A stretch of DNA of 64,000 bases from Sediminibacterium sp. (GTDB lineage Bacteria; Bacteroidota; Bacteroidia; Chitinophagales; Chitinophagaceae), in NCBI GenBank assembly GCA_017537025.1, contig JAFWCB010000005.1, forward strand, positions 434,001 to 498,000. The letters run 5' to 3'. A program made the translations under genes and the position numbers. A model generated the notes under the pieces. It saw nothing but the letters and a program-made list of their open reading frames with translations, did not search any database and was not told the origin of the DNA. The first letter of the stretch is position 1. The number at the start of each line of letters is the position of its first letter. This document shows, piece by piece, positions 19,020 to 27,343 of this stretch.

Positions 19020-19954
19020 GCAGTTTTTTTTATATTATTATAAATGTGAATCATTTCCTTTATACCCGCCTCTAAGGAGATAGTAGGCTCAAAGCCTAAC
19101 TCCTTCATTCGGGTTACATCCATACATTTACGCAGCATACCATCAGGTTTAGATGTATCCCATAATATTTCTCCATTAAATCCTGTTTGCAATGCAATCA
19201 TTTCAGCTAATTCTCTAATACTAAGGTCATATCCTGAGCCAATATTGATAAATTGTGGATCATTGTAGTTAAGAATCATATATGTAACTGCCTTTGCAAG
19301 ATCGTCAACGTGCATAAATTCTCTTCGCGCAATTCCAGATCCCCAGAGTGTAATACTATCATCACTATTAGATTTAGCATCGCTGAATCTTTTAACCAGT
19401 GCAGATAATACATGAGAATGTTTTAGATCGAAGCTATCATTGGGCCCATATAAATTACATGGCATTAAACTGATACTTTTAAATCTATATTGTTTATACA
19501 TTGCCTCTAATAGCTTTATTCCTGCAATCTTTGCAATGGCGTACCCCTCGTTGGTAGGTTCCAATTTTCCTGTGAGCAAGTAATCTTCTTTCATGGGCTG
19601 GGGGGATTCCCTAGGGTAAATACAAGAACTACCTAGGAATACAAATTTTTTTATATTGAACTGAAGAGAGGTACTTATAACATTATTTTGTATCTGTAAG
19701 TTATCTATTAAAAAAGTGGCAGGATTATCAATATTCGCCTGTATTCCTCCAACTTTAGCTGCCGCCAAAATAACGATTTCGGGTTGCTCCCTTTCAAAAA
19801 AAGTTTTTACCGCTTGCTGATTTGTTAGGTCGAGTTCATTCCTGCTAGCATATATCAAATTAGTAAATCCACCTTCTTGCAAAACCTTTAGGATAGCAGA
19901 GCCAACCATACCTCTATGACCAGCTATGTATATTTTTGAGTTTTTACTAACCAT
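19016..19954 (-). CDS. GDP-L-fucose (or GDP-L-colitose) synthase
   Basis: 312-residue short-chain dehydrogenase/epimerase closely resembling Fcl/WcaG: GHRGMVG (12-18) binds NADP, GSSCIYP (108-114) holds the catalytic Ser and the epimerase Cys, YAIAK (138-142) gives the Tyr and Lys, and LKHSH (177-181) the epimerase His. It epimerises and reduces a 4-keto-6-deoxy sugar nucleotide. ColC, the colitose synthase, is a homologue with the same motifs, so the neighbouring ColD-like gene makes GDP-colitose a real alternative product. gmd, which makes the precursor, is not in this window. Start ATG. Confidence 0.88.
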   Translation of the reverse strand: MVSKNSKIYIAGHRGMVGSAILKVLQEGGFTNLIYASRNELDLTNQQAVKTFFEREQPEIVILAAAKVGGIQANIDNPATFLIDNLQIQNNVISTSLQFNIKKFVFLGSSCIYPRESPQPMKEDYLLTGKLEPTNEGYAIAKIAGIKLLEAMYKQYRFKSISLMPCNLYGPNDSFDLKHSHVLSALVKRFSDAKSNSDDSITLWGSGIARREFMHVDDLAKAVTYMILNYNDPQFINIGSGYDLSIRELAEMIALQTGFNGEILWDTSKPDGMLRKCMDVTRMKELGFEPTISLEAGIKEMIHIYNNIKKTA

Positions 19955-20693
19955 GAGTCAGATTTTTAAGTTGCCAATTCTCCCAAACAAACTCATATTG
20001 ATAAGTTAGAAAATGGGTTTTTGATAAAGCATCTTGAATTTTATTCATTCTTTCTCTAGCATTTGGAATTACAAAGTCGTGAAACTGTACCTGAATATTA
20101 TTAAATAGTTTGATTTTATCATTATCGATTAATGCTTCTAATAACTCATACTCACCTCCTTCAATATTTATTTTAATTAAATCTACCTTCTCAATATTGT
20201 TCGTATTCATAAACTCGATTACACTCAGAAATTGAACCTCGATTCGATTCTCGTCATTTGTAAATATAGAAGAACTATTATCGAGCAATGAAATGTATTC
20301 CTTCTTGGTTTCAGTTGACAACCCACAGCAATGTGGGGTTATCTTTTTATTCTTCAAAAATTTATCTACAATGATTTGATAAAATTCTGGAATCGGTTCA
20401 AAGATGTGAATATTACAATTATATTTATTAATTATAGAGGATGCAAATTCGCCTTTGTAACCACCGATATCAAAGACTAAGGAATTTTCATCAAGGGGGT
20501 AATTCACTCTAAGTGTTTCGTCGCCTTTATCTTTAAACCAAGGGACGCATCTTAAATACTGGATTTGACTGTTATGTCTTAAACGATTCTTTCGATTTTT
20601 TTTCTCTTGATATGACTTCTTTTCGAAATCATATAATATCAAAGCCCAAATAAATGGTCGAATTTGAAATATTTTAGTTAATAATTCTTTCAC
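19947..20693 (-). CDS. FkbM family methyltransferase
   Basis: 248-residue FkbM-type protein. LVFDIGGYKGEFASSI (near residue 72) replaces the usual DxGAxxG loop, and DLIKINIEGGEYELLEAL (near 152) is the diagnostic motif with Asn for Asp (KINIEG). Because two standard positions differ, it is the most divergent of the three FkbM proteins here; activity is likely but not certain. The start is GTG; the genes on both sides overlap it (1 bp upstream, 8 bp downstream), so it is in the operon. Confidence 0.8.
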   Translation of the reverse strand: MKELLTKIFQIRPFIWALILYDFEKKSYQEKKNRKNRLRHNSQIQYLRCVPWFKDKGDETLRVNYPLDENSLVFDIGGYKGEFASSIINKYNCNIHIFEPIPEFYQIIVDKFLKNKKITPHCCGLSTETKKEYISLLDNSSSIFTNDENRIEVQFLSVIEFMNTNNIEKVDLIKINIEGGEYELLEALIDNDKIKLFNNIQVQFHDFVIPNARERMNKIQDALSKTHFLTYQYEFVWENWQLKNLTHG

Positions 20694-21658
20694 TAGAATT
20701 TAATTTTTCCTAAGAGCCTTTCTAAATAATTTTGTTTAGCTTCATATTTCTCAAGCCCCGAAATTATGTTTATTTTTTTCCTGTCTACAAGATGAGCATT
20801 CTGCTTCAGAAAAGAACATAGCATAGGAAATAGCTGTTGCTCATTCAATAAAACATCTCTATAAATCTTAGAATTATCGATAAAATCATTATAGATTGAA
20901 TCATTGCCAATTATACTTTCAATGATTTCAATAGATTGGTTAAAATTATTTATATCTATTCTAGTGAAAGATTTTTCAGAAATATATTTATGTATGTTTG
21001 GGCATCCATAATAAAATGGGTAGGAATAGGCTAAAATAGGATCAAAAAATTTTTCAGTAACCCAATCATCACAACTATCATTTTCAATAGCAATGTGATA
21101 TTTATAGTCTGCTAATGTGTCCCATTTTTTTTCAAATGGATTTAAGCCTCGTCCGAATAAATCGACTGAGTCACCAAAATATTCTTTTATTTTTTTAGCA
21201 AAGTCAAGTCTTTTCCTATGCCCTTCTGTAAATGCTTTGTCTGAGCTTACGATGGACATCAATTTAGTCTTACGAAAAGGCTTTAATTCAACTAATTCAT
21301 CATAATTTTTTTCTATAAACCAAGGGTTTGCATTTTGATGATGAATTACATTTTTCCCTTGAATTTCTTTCTGAACCGTTATTATCTTTCCAAACTGTTC
21401 TAAAAACTTAGCTGGATATCTCGCACTTGTATTATAACATTCAGCAGGCAGAAAAAAAATATTTTCCTTATTACATTTACACCTTTCTTCTATTAACTTA
21501 TATTCCGAATAAATTACCCAAAAATCACATTCACTTAAATTAGGGTCAATAATAAATTGATAATCGTCCCAAATACCAAAATTCCTAGGTGTTTGTCTAA
21601 ATATTGGCCAATCAAAATTGAATGTTAGCTTTACAGTATACATTACTTTTTTATCCAT
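20693..21658 (-). CDS. GT10 family fucosyltransferase-like protein
   Basis: 321-residue GT-B inverting transferase assigned to GT10 by the segment at 185-220: YKYHIAIENDSCDDWVTEKF followed by DPILAYSYPFYYGCPN, which matches the alpha-1,3/1,4-fucosyltransferase motif (FENS..DYVTEK..., IPVYYG). GT10 enzymes use GDP-L-fucose. The local reductase supplies this or a 3-deoxy analogue, so donor synthesis and use sit together. The ATG lies 16 bp inside the end of the wzt gene. There is no C-terminal heptad repeat as in H. pylori enzymes. Confidence 0.83.
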   Translation of the reverse strand: MDKKVMYTVKLTFNFDWPIFRQTPRNFGIWDDYQFIIDPNLSECDFWVIYSEYKLIEERCKCNKENIFFLPAECYNTSARYPAKFLEQFGKIITVQKEIQGKNVIHHQNANPWFIEKNYDELVELKPFRKTKLMSIVSSDKAFTEGHRKRLDFAKKIKEYFGDSVDLFGRGLNPFEKKWDTLADYKYHIAIENDSCDDWVTEKFFDPILAYSYPFYYGCPNIHKYISEKSFTRIDINNFNQSIEIIESIIGNDSIYNDFIDNSKIYRDVLLNEQQLFPMLCSFLKQNAHLVDRKKINIISGLEKYEAKQNYLERLLGKIKF

Positions 21659-22920
21659 TCAGGATTCATAAAAATAAGTCCAGCGGTTTTAGGCAAATAC
21701 CTACTAGTATAAATTCCTCCATCTAAAATTGTAAATGTTATAGCTTCCTCAATATTATCATACACTTCATGACCTGTAGTATTTGCACAGGTTAATGTTA
21801 CATTATAAATACCAGGAAACAAGCGAATATCTTCTAACTTTAGATTAAAAGTTTCAATATCCATCTCAAATTCAGGCTTAAAATTAGAGTCTCTGCACAT
21901 CATATGAAAAATGGGCATTCCTTCGGAAGATTTTATTTGAACTGCTAATTCAGCATTATTTACAACATGATTATTTTTTATTTGAAAACTAAAATTTAAA
22001 TTCTCGCCGATTGAAAATTCATTTCTAAGTTCACTATTATTATCTTCGATTTTAATCCATAAAAACCTAAAATTCCCATTCCCTGAACGAATCGTTTCAT
22101 TTGTAAAAATGACACTTGCATTAGTAACAGTATTGCTATTTATATAATGGTCTACAACTTTATTAATATCTCCTGTGCTTTCAACAAGCCCGTTTACCAA
22201 TAGAAGACCTTTGGTACAGAGTTTCTGCACTGCCGCCATATTATGACTCACAAATAATACAGTTCTACCCTCATTCATACTCACATCTTTCATTCTACCT
22301 AAGCATTTTTTTTGAAACTCAGCATCACCAACAGCTAATACCTCATCTACAATCAAAATATCTGGCTCTAAATAAGCTGCAACTGCGAAAGCCAAACGAA
22401 CATACATACCGCTACTATATCTTTTCACAGGGGTATCTATGTATCGTTCCACACCACTGAAATCTACAATTTCTTCAAACTTGGACTGTACTTCACGTTT
22501 AGTCATTCCTAAGATAGCACCGTTCAAAAAGATATTTTCCCTACCAGTTAGTTCAGGATGAAAGCCTGTACCAACCTCCAATAAAGAAGCTATTCTTCCT
22601 TTTACTTTAACAGAACCTGTAGTTGGACTTGTGGTTTTAGATAAAATTTTTAACAGGGTAGATTTACCAGCTCCATTCCTACCAATAATTCCCAACACCT
22701 CTCCAGCTTCAACTTCGAAATTAATATCTTTTATTGCCCATACATAATCGCTATTACCTTTAGAAGCTCTATCATTTGTTTCCCCTATTCGCAAATAAGG
22801 ATCTTCTTTACCACGCACGTTGTACCACCATCTTTTAAGGTCGTGACTTAAAGTGCCCGTACCCACATCGCCTAAGCGGTACTGTTTGGATAAATTTTCT
22901 ATTTTAATTACTGTACTCAT
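21643..22920 (-). CDS. wzt: polysaccharide ABC exporter ATPase with Wzt C-terminal domain
   Basis: 425-residue ATPase that powers export of a completed, lipid-linked glycan across the inner membrane with the permease next to it. Walker A is GRNGAGKS (80-87), the signature YSSGM (168-172), Walker B ILIVDE (188-193) and the switch His 226. Residues from about 275 to 425 form a separate beta-rich domain like the Wzt carbohydrate-binding module, which in O-antigen exporters recognises the terminal, often methylated, cap. This fits the many methyltransferases of the locus. It follows wzm by 2 bp. Start ATG. Confidence 0.92.
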   Translation of the reverse strand: MSTVIKIENLSKQYRLGDVGTGTLSHDLKRWWYNVRGKEDPYLRIGETNDRASKGNSDYVWAIKDINFEVEAGEVLGIIGRNGAGKSTLLKILSKTTSPTTGSVKVKGRIASLLEVGTGFHPELTGRENIFLNGAILGMTKREVQSKFEEIVDFSGVERYIDTPVKRYSSGMYVRLAFAVAAYLEPDILIVDEVLAVGDAEFQKKCLGRMKDVSMNEGRTVLFVSHNMAAVQKLCTKGLLLVNGLVESTGDINKVVDHYINSNTVTNASVIFTNETIRSGNGNFRFLWIKIEDNNSELRNEFSIGENLNFSFQIKNNHVVNNAELAVQIKSSEGMPIFHMMCRDSNFKPEFEMDIETFNLKLEDIRLFPGIYNVTLTCANTTGHEVYDNIEEAITFTILDGGIYTSRYLPKTAGLIFMNPEWIKK

Positions 22921-22922
22921 AT

Positions 22923-23792
22923 CTACACTGTATCCATAAAGGATTTTTCCACCCTATTAAATACAACCGTTCCTAATGCTAATAATACAACAGACCATAC
23001 ACTGCTATAAGCCAATGAATACCAAGAAAAAAAACCTGAACCTGTAAATGCGTATCTGAAAGTTTCAATGATAGCTGATAAAGGATTGGCTCTAATTAGC
23101 CAAGCATATTTGAGAGGTAAACTACTCATAGAGTATATAACGGGTGTTGCATACATTAGTAGCTGCACACCAAAGCTTAATAAAAATATCAAGTCTCTAT
23201 ACTTGGTTGTTAATGCGCTAATAAGCATTCCTGAACCCAACCCTATCACTGCCATTAAAAAAACTAAATAGGGAACCAATAGCAAAAAAATATTAGGTTC
23301 AAGTGAATGACTCTGCATCAAATAATAAATCCAAATTATTAAAAACAGAATCATTTGTATACCCAGCCTTACTAGGTTAGATACCACAATACTTAATGGC
23401 ATTATCAGCCGAGGGAAATATACTTTACCAAAAATGGATGCATTATCTCTAAATACCGTAGAGGTTTTATTTAAGCACTCTGCGAAATAATTCCAAAGGG
23501 TAATGCCACACATATAAAAAACCATCATTGGTATACCATTTGTTGAAATACCTGCAATCCTACCAAAAACGAGCATAAAAGTTAAGGTAGTAAGCAATGG
23601 CTGAATGAAAAACCAAATTGGCCCAAGTATAGTTTGCTTATAAGTGGCTATAAAATCTCTCTTTACCAATAAAATTAAGAGATCACGATAAGCCCAAACT
23701 TCTCTCCATTTTATATCTAGTAAACCTTTTGGGGGGGTAATAGTCTCAGTCCATTTCTCATTCGATCCTTGGCTACCGTTTACTTTCTCCAT
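22923..23792 (-). CDS. wzm: polysaccharide ABC exporter permease
   Basis: Integral membrane permease of the ABC-2 type (about 289 residues): a cytoplasmic N-terminus, an interfacial segment (KRDFIATYKQTILGPIWFF) and six likely membrane helices ending FNRVEKSFMDTV. It forms the export channel with Wzt. I take the ATG at 23792; a TTG four codons earlier is also open. The start lies inside the last codons of the wzc-like gene (13-bp overlap). A C7 tract on the coding strand (23731-23737) near the N-terminus could allow frameshifting. Confidence 0.9.
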   Translation of the reverse strand: MEKVNGSQGSNEKWTETITPPKGLLDIKWREVWAYRDLLILLVKRDFIATYKQTILGPIWFFIQPLLTTLTFMLVFGRIAGISTNGIPMMVFYMCGITLWNYFAECLNKTSTVFRDNASIFGKVYFPRLIMPLSIVVSNLVRLGIQMILFLIIWIYYLMQSHSLEPNIFLLLVPYLVFLMAVIGLGSGMLISALTTKYRDLIFLLSFGVQLLMYATPVIYSMSSLPLKYAWLIRANPLSAIIETFRYAFTGSGFFSWYSLAYSSVWSVVLLALGTVVFNRVEKSFMDTV

Positions 23793-26236
23793 ATTCTTTT
23801 CCAAAAACTTTTTTTCGCTTCGTCGAAATAAGGGTTTGCGCCAGAGAAATAGGTGTCTTTTGCTTTACCACTCATATATATTCCATACGACTTACCGTAA
23901 TTACCGTAACCATAATTATATTTATATCCATAGCTATAGCCATATCCATAGTACCCATATCTGCCGCTCAAATTAATATCATTAATAGCCAATACTATAT
24001 TTTTAAATTTTTTATTCTGCCTTAGATCATTTACAAAGTCTAGTTGCTTTTTCAAACTAAATCTTTGCCGCACTATAAAAATAGTTACATCTGAATATTT
24101 GTTTAACGCAAACGCATCACTTACCAAACCAACTGGTGCAGAATCAATCACTATATAATCATACGCATCCTTTAATTTTTCAAATATTAAATCCATTCTT
24201 TCACTAATCATTAGTTCGGATGGATTAGGAGGTAATGGCCCTGTTTTGTATACATGAAGATTCGGAAAAGCATCAATTGCATAAGCTAACTCTGAAAGAT
24301 TGTCAGTCTGGCCAATTAAAAAATTCGTAATTCCCTTATCAAATTCTTCATTTTTAATGACCTTCAAACTTTTTAACTTTCGTAAGTCGAACTCTAATAA
24401 AGCCACTTTTTTTTCTGTTAGCTCCAGAACACCTGCTAAATTTGTACTTACAAAAGACTTACCCTCCCCACTTATCGTTGATGCAATAAGAATGGTTTTT
24501 GCTTTATTATCCTTCGAGAAAGGGGATAAGAATTGTAGGTTACTTCTTAGAATTCGAAATTGCTCAGCTATAATCGAGCGAGACTTATTAACCACTAATT
24601 CTTCTTCTCCATCTAAATGACTTATCTCTCCAACGATTGGAATATTACTACGATTGGAAATATCTGTTCTAGAAATAATTTTATCGTTTAATATATCAAT
24701 TAAATAAAGAAGTGATATTGGGATGAGTAAACCAAATAAAATTGCGAAAGTCTTTATTTGTTGTTCTTTGGGCTCTATAGGTGCTGTAGAAAAACTGGCA
24801 GGGTCAATCGCCGAATAATTCGATTTACTAGAAATGGCAGTTATGGCAGTTTCCTCTCTTCTTTGTAATAAATATAAATATAGTCTTTCCTTTAATTCTT
24901 TTTGCTTTCTCAGTTCTATCTCTCGCATCGTTTTCTCAGGAATTTCCTCCATTTTACCTTCGTATAGATTATTTCGATCACTGAAAATTTTAATCTTCAA
25001 ATTGTAAGCATTTTTAACATTGGCTAGGCTCACTAAAACATTATTGCGTAGGCTCTCGATTTTATTTTCAACTGAAGCCATTAAGATATTATCAGCTAAA
25101 TTCTCAAATTCGATTTTATCTCTTTCAGTAATTGCTTCATTATACTTTGAGATAGAAGTCGCCAATGAGGCATCAGCGATTCCTAAAGGAGAGAATATTT
25201 TTTTGTACTTATTTTTTGTATCTCTTACATAATCTTCTATCAAATTAATAACAGCAGTATCTACAGAAGCTTCTTCTAATTTATTTTCTGTAAGCCCATA
25301 TTTGCCTTGCAGATACAATAATTCGCTACCAATATCTGCAAATCTTGGGTTACTATTCAGATTATTTCTACTGCTATCTATTAACTTCAAGTCATTTGCT
25401 ACGATATGCAATCTATCATCAATAAAGGCTAATGTATTTAGTGATATTTCTTTTTTTAGTTCTACATCTTGTTCTGAAAATTCCGCAGTTAACAGGTCTA
25501 ATACATCTGCTGCTCGAAATGGGTTAGACGAAACTAAAGTAAGTGCCATGATTGTAGTTCTAAGACTTTGGCTTTTTACTGTTAACCCAGCTCGAAGATT
25601 GGAAGCAGCTTCTGTGATCGAAGCCCATTCAACGGTATATACTTCTTCACTTGAGGGCAGTATGTTTTGCTTGCTTCTAAATACAACCTTCCCGGGATAA
25701 ATTGATAACGTATCATTCCATTTAAATTTTTTTAGTGATTCCCCCCGTAGTTGATATAACCCTCCGCTCTTGTTGATTTTTGTCACCTTTACCGACCAAG
25801 AATAACCTGAATCTTTCACGCTTAATACTTGCAAATAAAACGGTGCGGCTTTATATAATTCCATTCGTTTAATAGTCCCCTCATTAAACACACGTACATT
25901 AAAGCCACCCCTTCTTACTACCCTTTCCAATAACCGATTTGATCGCAATAATTCAAGCTCATTATCGATATTTATAGTTCTTACCCCATATAAGCCTTGA
26001 GAAACTAAGTCGGAGCTAGCTGAAACCGCATTATTACCCCCAACAAGTATTTGTGCGTTGGCTATATATACTTTATCTGTGTAGCGCAAATAGATATATG
26101 CCCCACCGACACAAATTACCATACTTAAAATAAACAAAGGGAGATTAACCAGATAACGAAGTAAGGTTTCGCGAATACTAGTTTTTTTCTCACTTATTTG
26201 ATCCGGGAAATCACTATAACCTATATCTTCGTGCAT
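23780..26236 (-). CDS. wzc: Wzc-like polysaccharide co-polymerase / BY-tyrosine kinase
   Basis: 818-residue PCP protein with a fused bacterial tyrosine kinase, setting polysaccharide length and export. An N-terminal helix (about 30-52) and a second before the kinase (FAILFGLLIPISLLYLI) flank a large periplasmic region with Wzz and coiled-coil parts. The kinase has Walker A STISGEGKS, Walker A' LLEFDLRK and Walker B YIVIDSAP. The C-terminus is a Tyr cluster (about 13 Tyr in residues 760-787; 23876-23959), the autophosphorylation tail. It abuts the OPX gene and precedes an ABC exporter, an unusual pairing because kinase-type PCPs usually serve Wzy systems. Start ATG. Confidence 0.93.
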   Translation of the reverse strand: MHEDIGYSDFPDQISEKKTSIRETLLRYLVNLPLFILSMVICVGGAYIYLRYTDKVYIANAQILVGGNNAVSASSDLVSQGLYGVRTINIDNELELLRSNRLLERVVRRGGFNVRVFNEGTIKRMELYKAAPFYLQVLSVKDSGYSWSVKVTKINKSGGLYQLRGESLKKFKWNDTLSIYPGKVVFRSKQNILPSSEEVYTVEWASITEAASNLRAGLTVKSQSLRTTIMALTLVSSNPFRAADVLDLLTAEFSEQDVELKKEISLNTLAFIDDRLHIVANDLKLIDSSRNNLNSNPRFADIGSELLYLQGKYGLTENKLEEASVDTAVINLIEDYVRDTKNKYKKIFSPLGIADASLATSISKYNEAITERDKIEFENLADNILMASVENKIESLRNNVLVSLANVKNAYNLKIKIFSDRNNLYEGKMEEIPEKTMREIELRKQKELKERLYLYLLQRREETAITAISSKSNYSAIDPASFSTAPIEPKEQQIKTFAILFGLLIPISLLYLIDILNDKIISRTDISNRSNIPIVGEISHLDGEEELVVNKSRSIIAEQFRILRSNLQFLSPFSKDNKAKTILIASTISGEGKSFVSTNLAGVLELTEKKVALLEFDLRKLKSLKVIKNEEFDKGITNFLIGQTDNLSELAYAIDAFPNLHVYKTGPLPPNPSELMISERMDLIFEKLKDAYDYIVIDSAPVGLVSDAFALNKYSDVTIFIVRQRFSLKKQLDFVNDLRQNKKFKNIVLAINDINLSGRYGYYGYGYSYGYKYNYGYGNYGKSYGIYMSGKAKDTYFSGANPYFDEAKKSFWKRIWRK
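23876..23959 (-). other. tyrosine-rich autophosphorylation tail of Wzc-like kinase
   Basis: About 28 codons of the kinase C-terminus in which roughly every second residue is Tyr, alternating with Gly, Ser, Asn and Lys. In BY-kinases such a cluster is trans-phosphorylated and controls oligomer assembly. At DNA level it is a low-complexity stretch of TAT/TAC and GGT/GGA codons that could expand or contract by slippage. Confidence 0.8.
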
Positions 26237-27013
26237 CTATTTGTTTAGTGTTGAAATTAGAATCGCTATACCTAAAGCAAAGTTGAAAAAAGACATGACT
26301 AGAAAAGTTGTTGAGAGTCGTTGATTTATATCTGAAGTAGCCCGCTGCCTAAATTTAAAGTCAGCCATTCCCACTACAACTAAATCATTTTGTTGCATTT
26401 GATATACCGGTGAGTTGTAAAAATGAGCGTCCCTAAAGTCTATTTTATGAATAGACCGATTACCGGCAACCTCACGAATAACTAGTATATCATTTCGCTT
26501 ACCATCATCACCAAATCCACCACTTGCAGCAATTACATCCACGATTGTAACTTTTTCTGATGTAAAAGTTTTTGTGCCAGGCGCCCTCACTTCTCCTAAA
26601 ACATTTACAATCATATTTTGTAACTGTATATTTACGCCTATATCCTTTATGTAAGGCGACCATTTCGTTATTAATTGTGCCTTTAATTCTTTAAGGGTTA
26701 ATCCCTCAACTTTCATCAACCCAATTTTGGGTAAATCTATCTGCCCATCCACATTCACTGAATAGGTGCCGTTTGTTTTACCCATACCGCCCAAATTGAG
26801 AATTGTTGCTTGATCCTGATTATTTGTAGCTTGTGTATATGCGCTGATGATAACATTATCGCCGACTTTAAGCCTCAGCCCCTCAAGACTGTATTTCTCA
26901 ATACTACTATCTAATCCTCGCTGAAACAATTGCATCTCATCCCTAAATTTTTTGGTATTCAAGCAGCTTGTAGCGATGACAATTATGCTTAAGTAAATAA
27001 GTATTTTTTTCAT
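26237..27013 (-). CDS. wza: Wza-like polysaccharide export lipoprotein (OPX)
   Basis: 258-residue outer-membrane polysaccharide export protein. The signal peptide ends in a lipobox (ATSC, Cys17). A Poly_export domain (about 48-125, with VNVDGQIDLPKIG and LTLKELKAQL) precedes an SLBB domain (about 130-205: VNVLGEVRAPGT, VIAASGGFG). A hydrophobic C-terminal helix (FLVMSFFNFALGIAILIST) may cross the outer membrane, like the Wza barrel helix. It is the first gene of the locus and its stop directly abuts the kinase start. A candidate promoter lies 64 bp upstream. Start ATG. Confidence 0.92.
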   Translation of the reverse strand: MKKILIYLSIIVIATSCLNTKKFRDEMQLFQRGLDSSIEKYSLEGLRLKVGDNVIISAYTQATNNQDQATILNLGGMGKTNGTYSVNVDGQIDLPKIGLMKVEGLTLKELKAQLITKWSPYIKDIGVNIQLQNMIVNVLGEVRAPGTKTFTSEKVTIVDVIAASGGFGDDGKRNDILVIREVAGNRSIHKIDFRDAHFYNSPVYQMQQNDLVVVGMADFKFRQRATSDINQRLSTTFLVMSFFNFALGIAILISTLNK

Positions 27014-27343
27014 ATCGATTAGGGTAAAGCGCCGCCAGCTCAGTCACAAAGCTGAGAAAGCACATTATAGATATCTCAAATATATACTTTGTTCAGATAC
27101 AAATTAGTTGGATAATGTTGTACACAATTAAATATTCACAGTTTAAACACATTGAGTATCAATTTTTAATGTCGTTTCTACAAAATAAGTGGTAATTATT
27201 ATCAATCTTTTCAATTTGCCCGCTTAAAACATAAGCCCAACAATCCTTTTGGTATATTTGAACGTAATTTTGCAGCAAGTAGTAGCGTTTAGGTATCTTA
27301 TTATCAGCTAGATTGTGTTCGATACTTTAGCCTTATCAAAAAA
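27014..27343. other. divergent intergenic region between OPX gene and T9SS cargo gene
   Basis: This 330-bp stretch separates the minus-strand polysaccharide locus from the plus-strand surface-protein gene, so it must hold both promoters. On the minus strand I see TATATTTG at 27084-27077 with TTTG at 27103-27100. On the plus strand TATATTTG occurs at 27253-27260, 84 bp before the ATG, without a clear TTTG at the right distance. A short hairpin (CTCAG/CTGAG around 27040-27055) lies in the OPX leader. Only a 26-codon frame starting near 27115 is open, and I do not regard it as a gene. Confidence 0.5.
27077..27103 (-). promoter_or_regulatory. candidate Bacteroidota promoter of the polysaccharide locus
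   Basis: On the minus strand TTTG (27103-27100) is followed after 15 bases by TATATTTG (27084-27077), a match to the Bacteroidota -7 element TAnnTTTG. The usual spacing is a little longer (about 17-23), so the assignment is tentative. Transcription would begin about 55-60 bases before the OPX ATG and could drive the whole 27-kb locus. Confidence 0.35.

Noticed and set aside
23876-23959. Tyr-rich tail as a minisatellite or CRISPR-like repeat
   Set aside because: The periodicity comes from alternating Tyr and Gly/Ser codons in frame at the kinase C-terminus and has no spacer structure.
27115-27195. 26-codon open frame in the region between wza and the T9SS gene
   Set aside because: No ribosome-binding context, no hydrophobic or basic pattern and AT-rich codons; it looks random.
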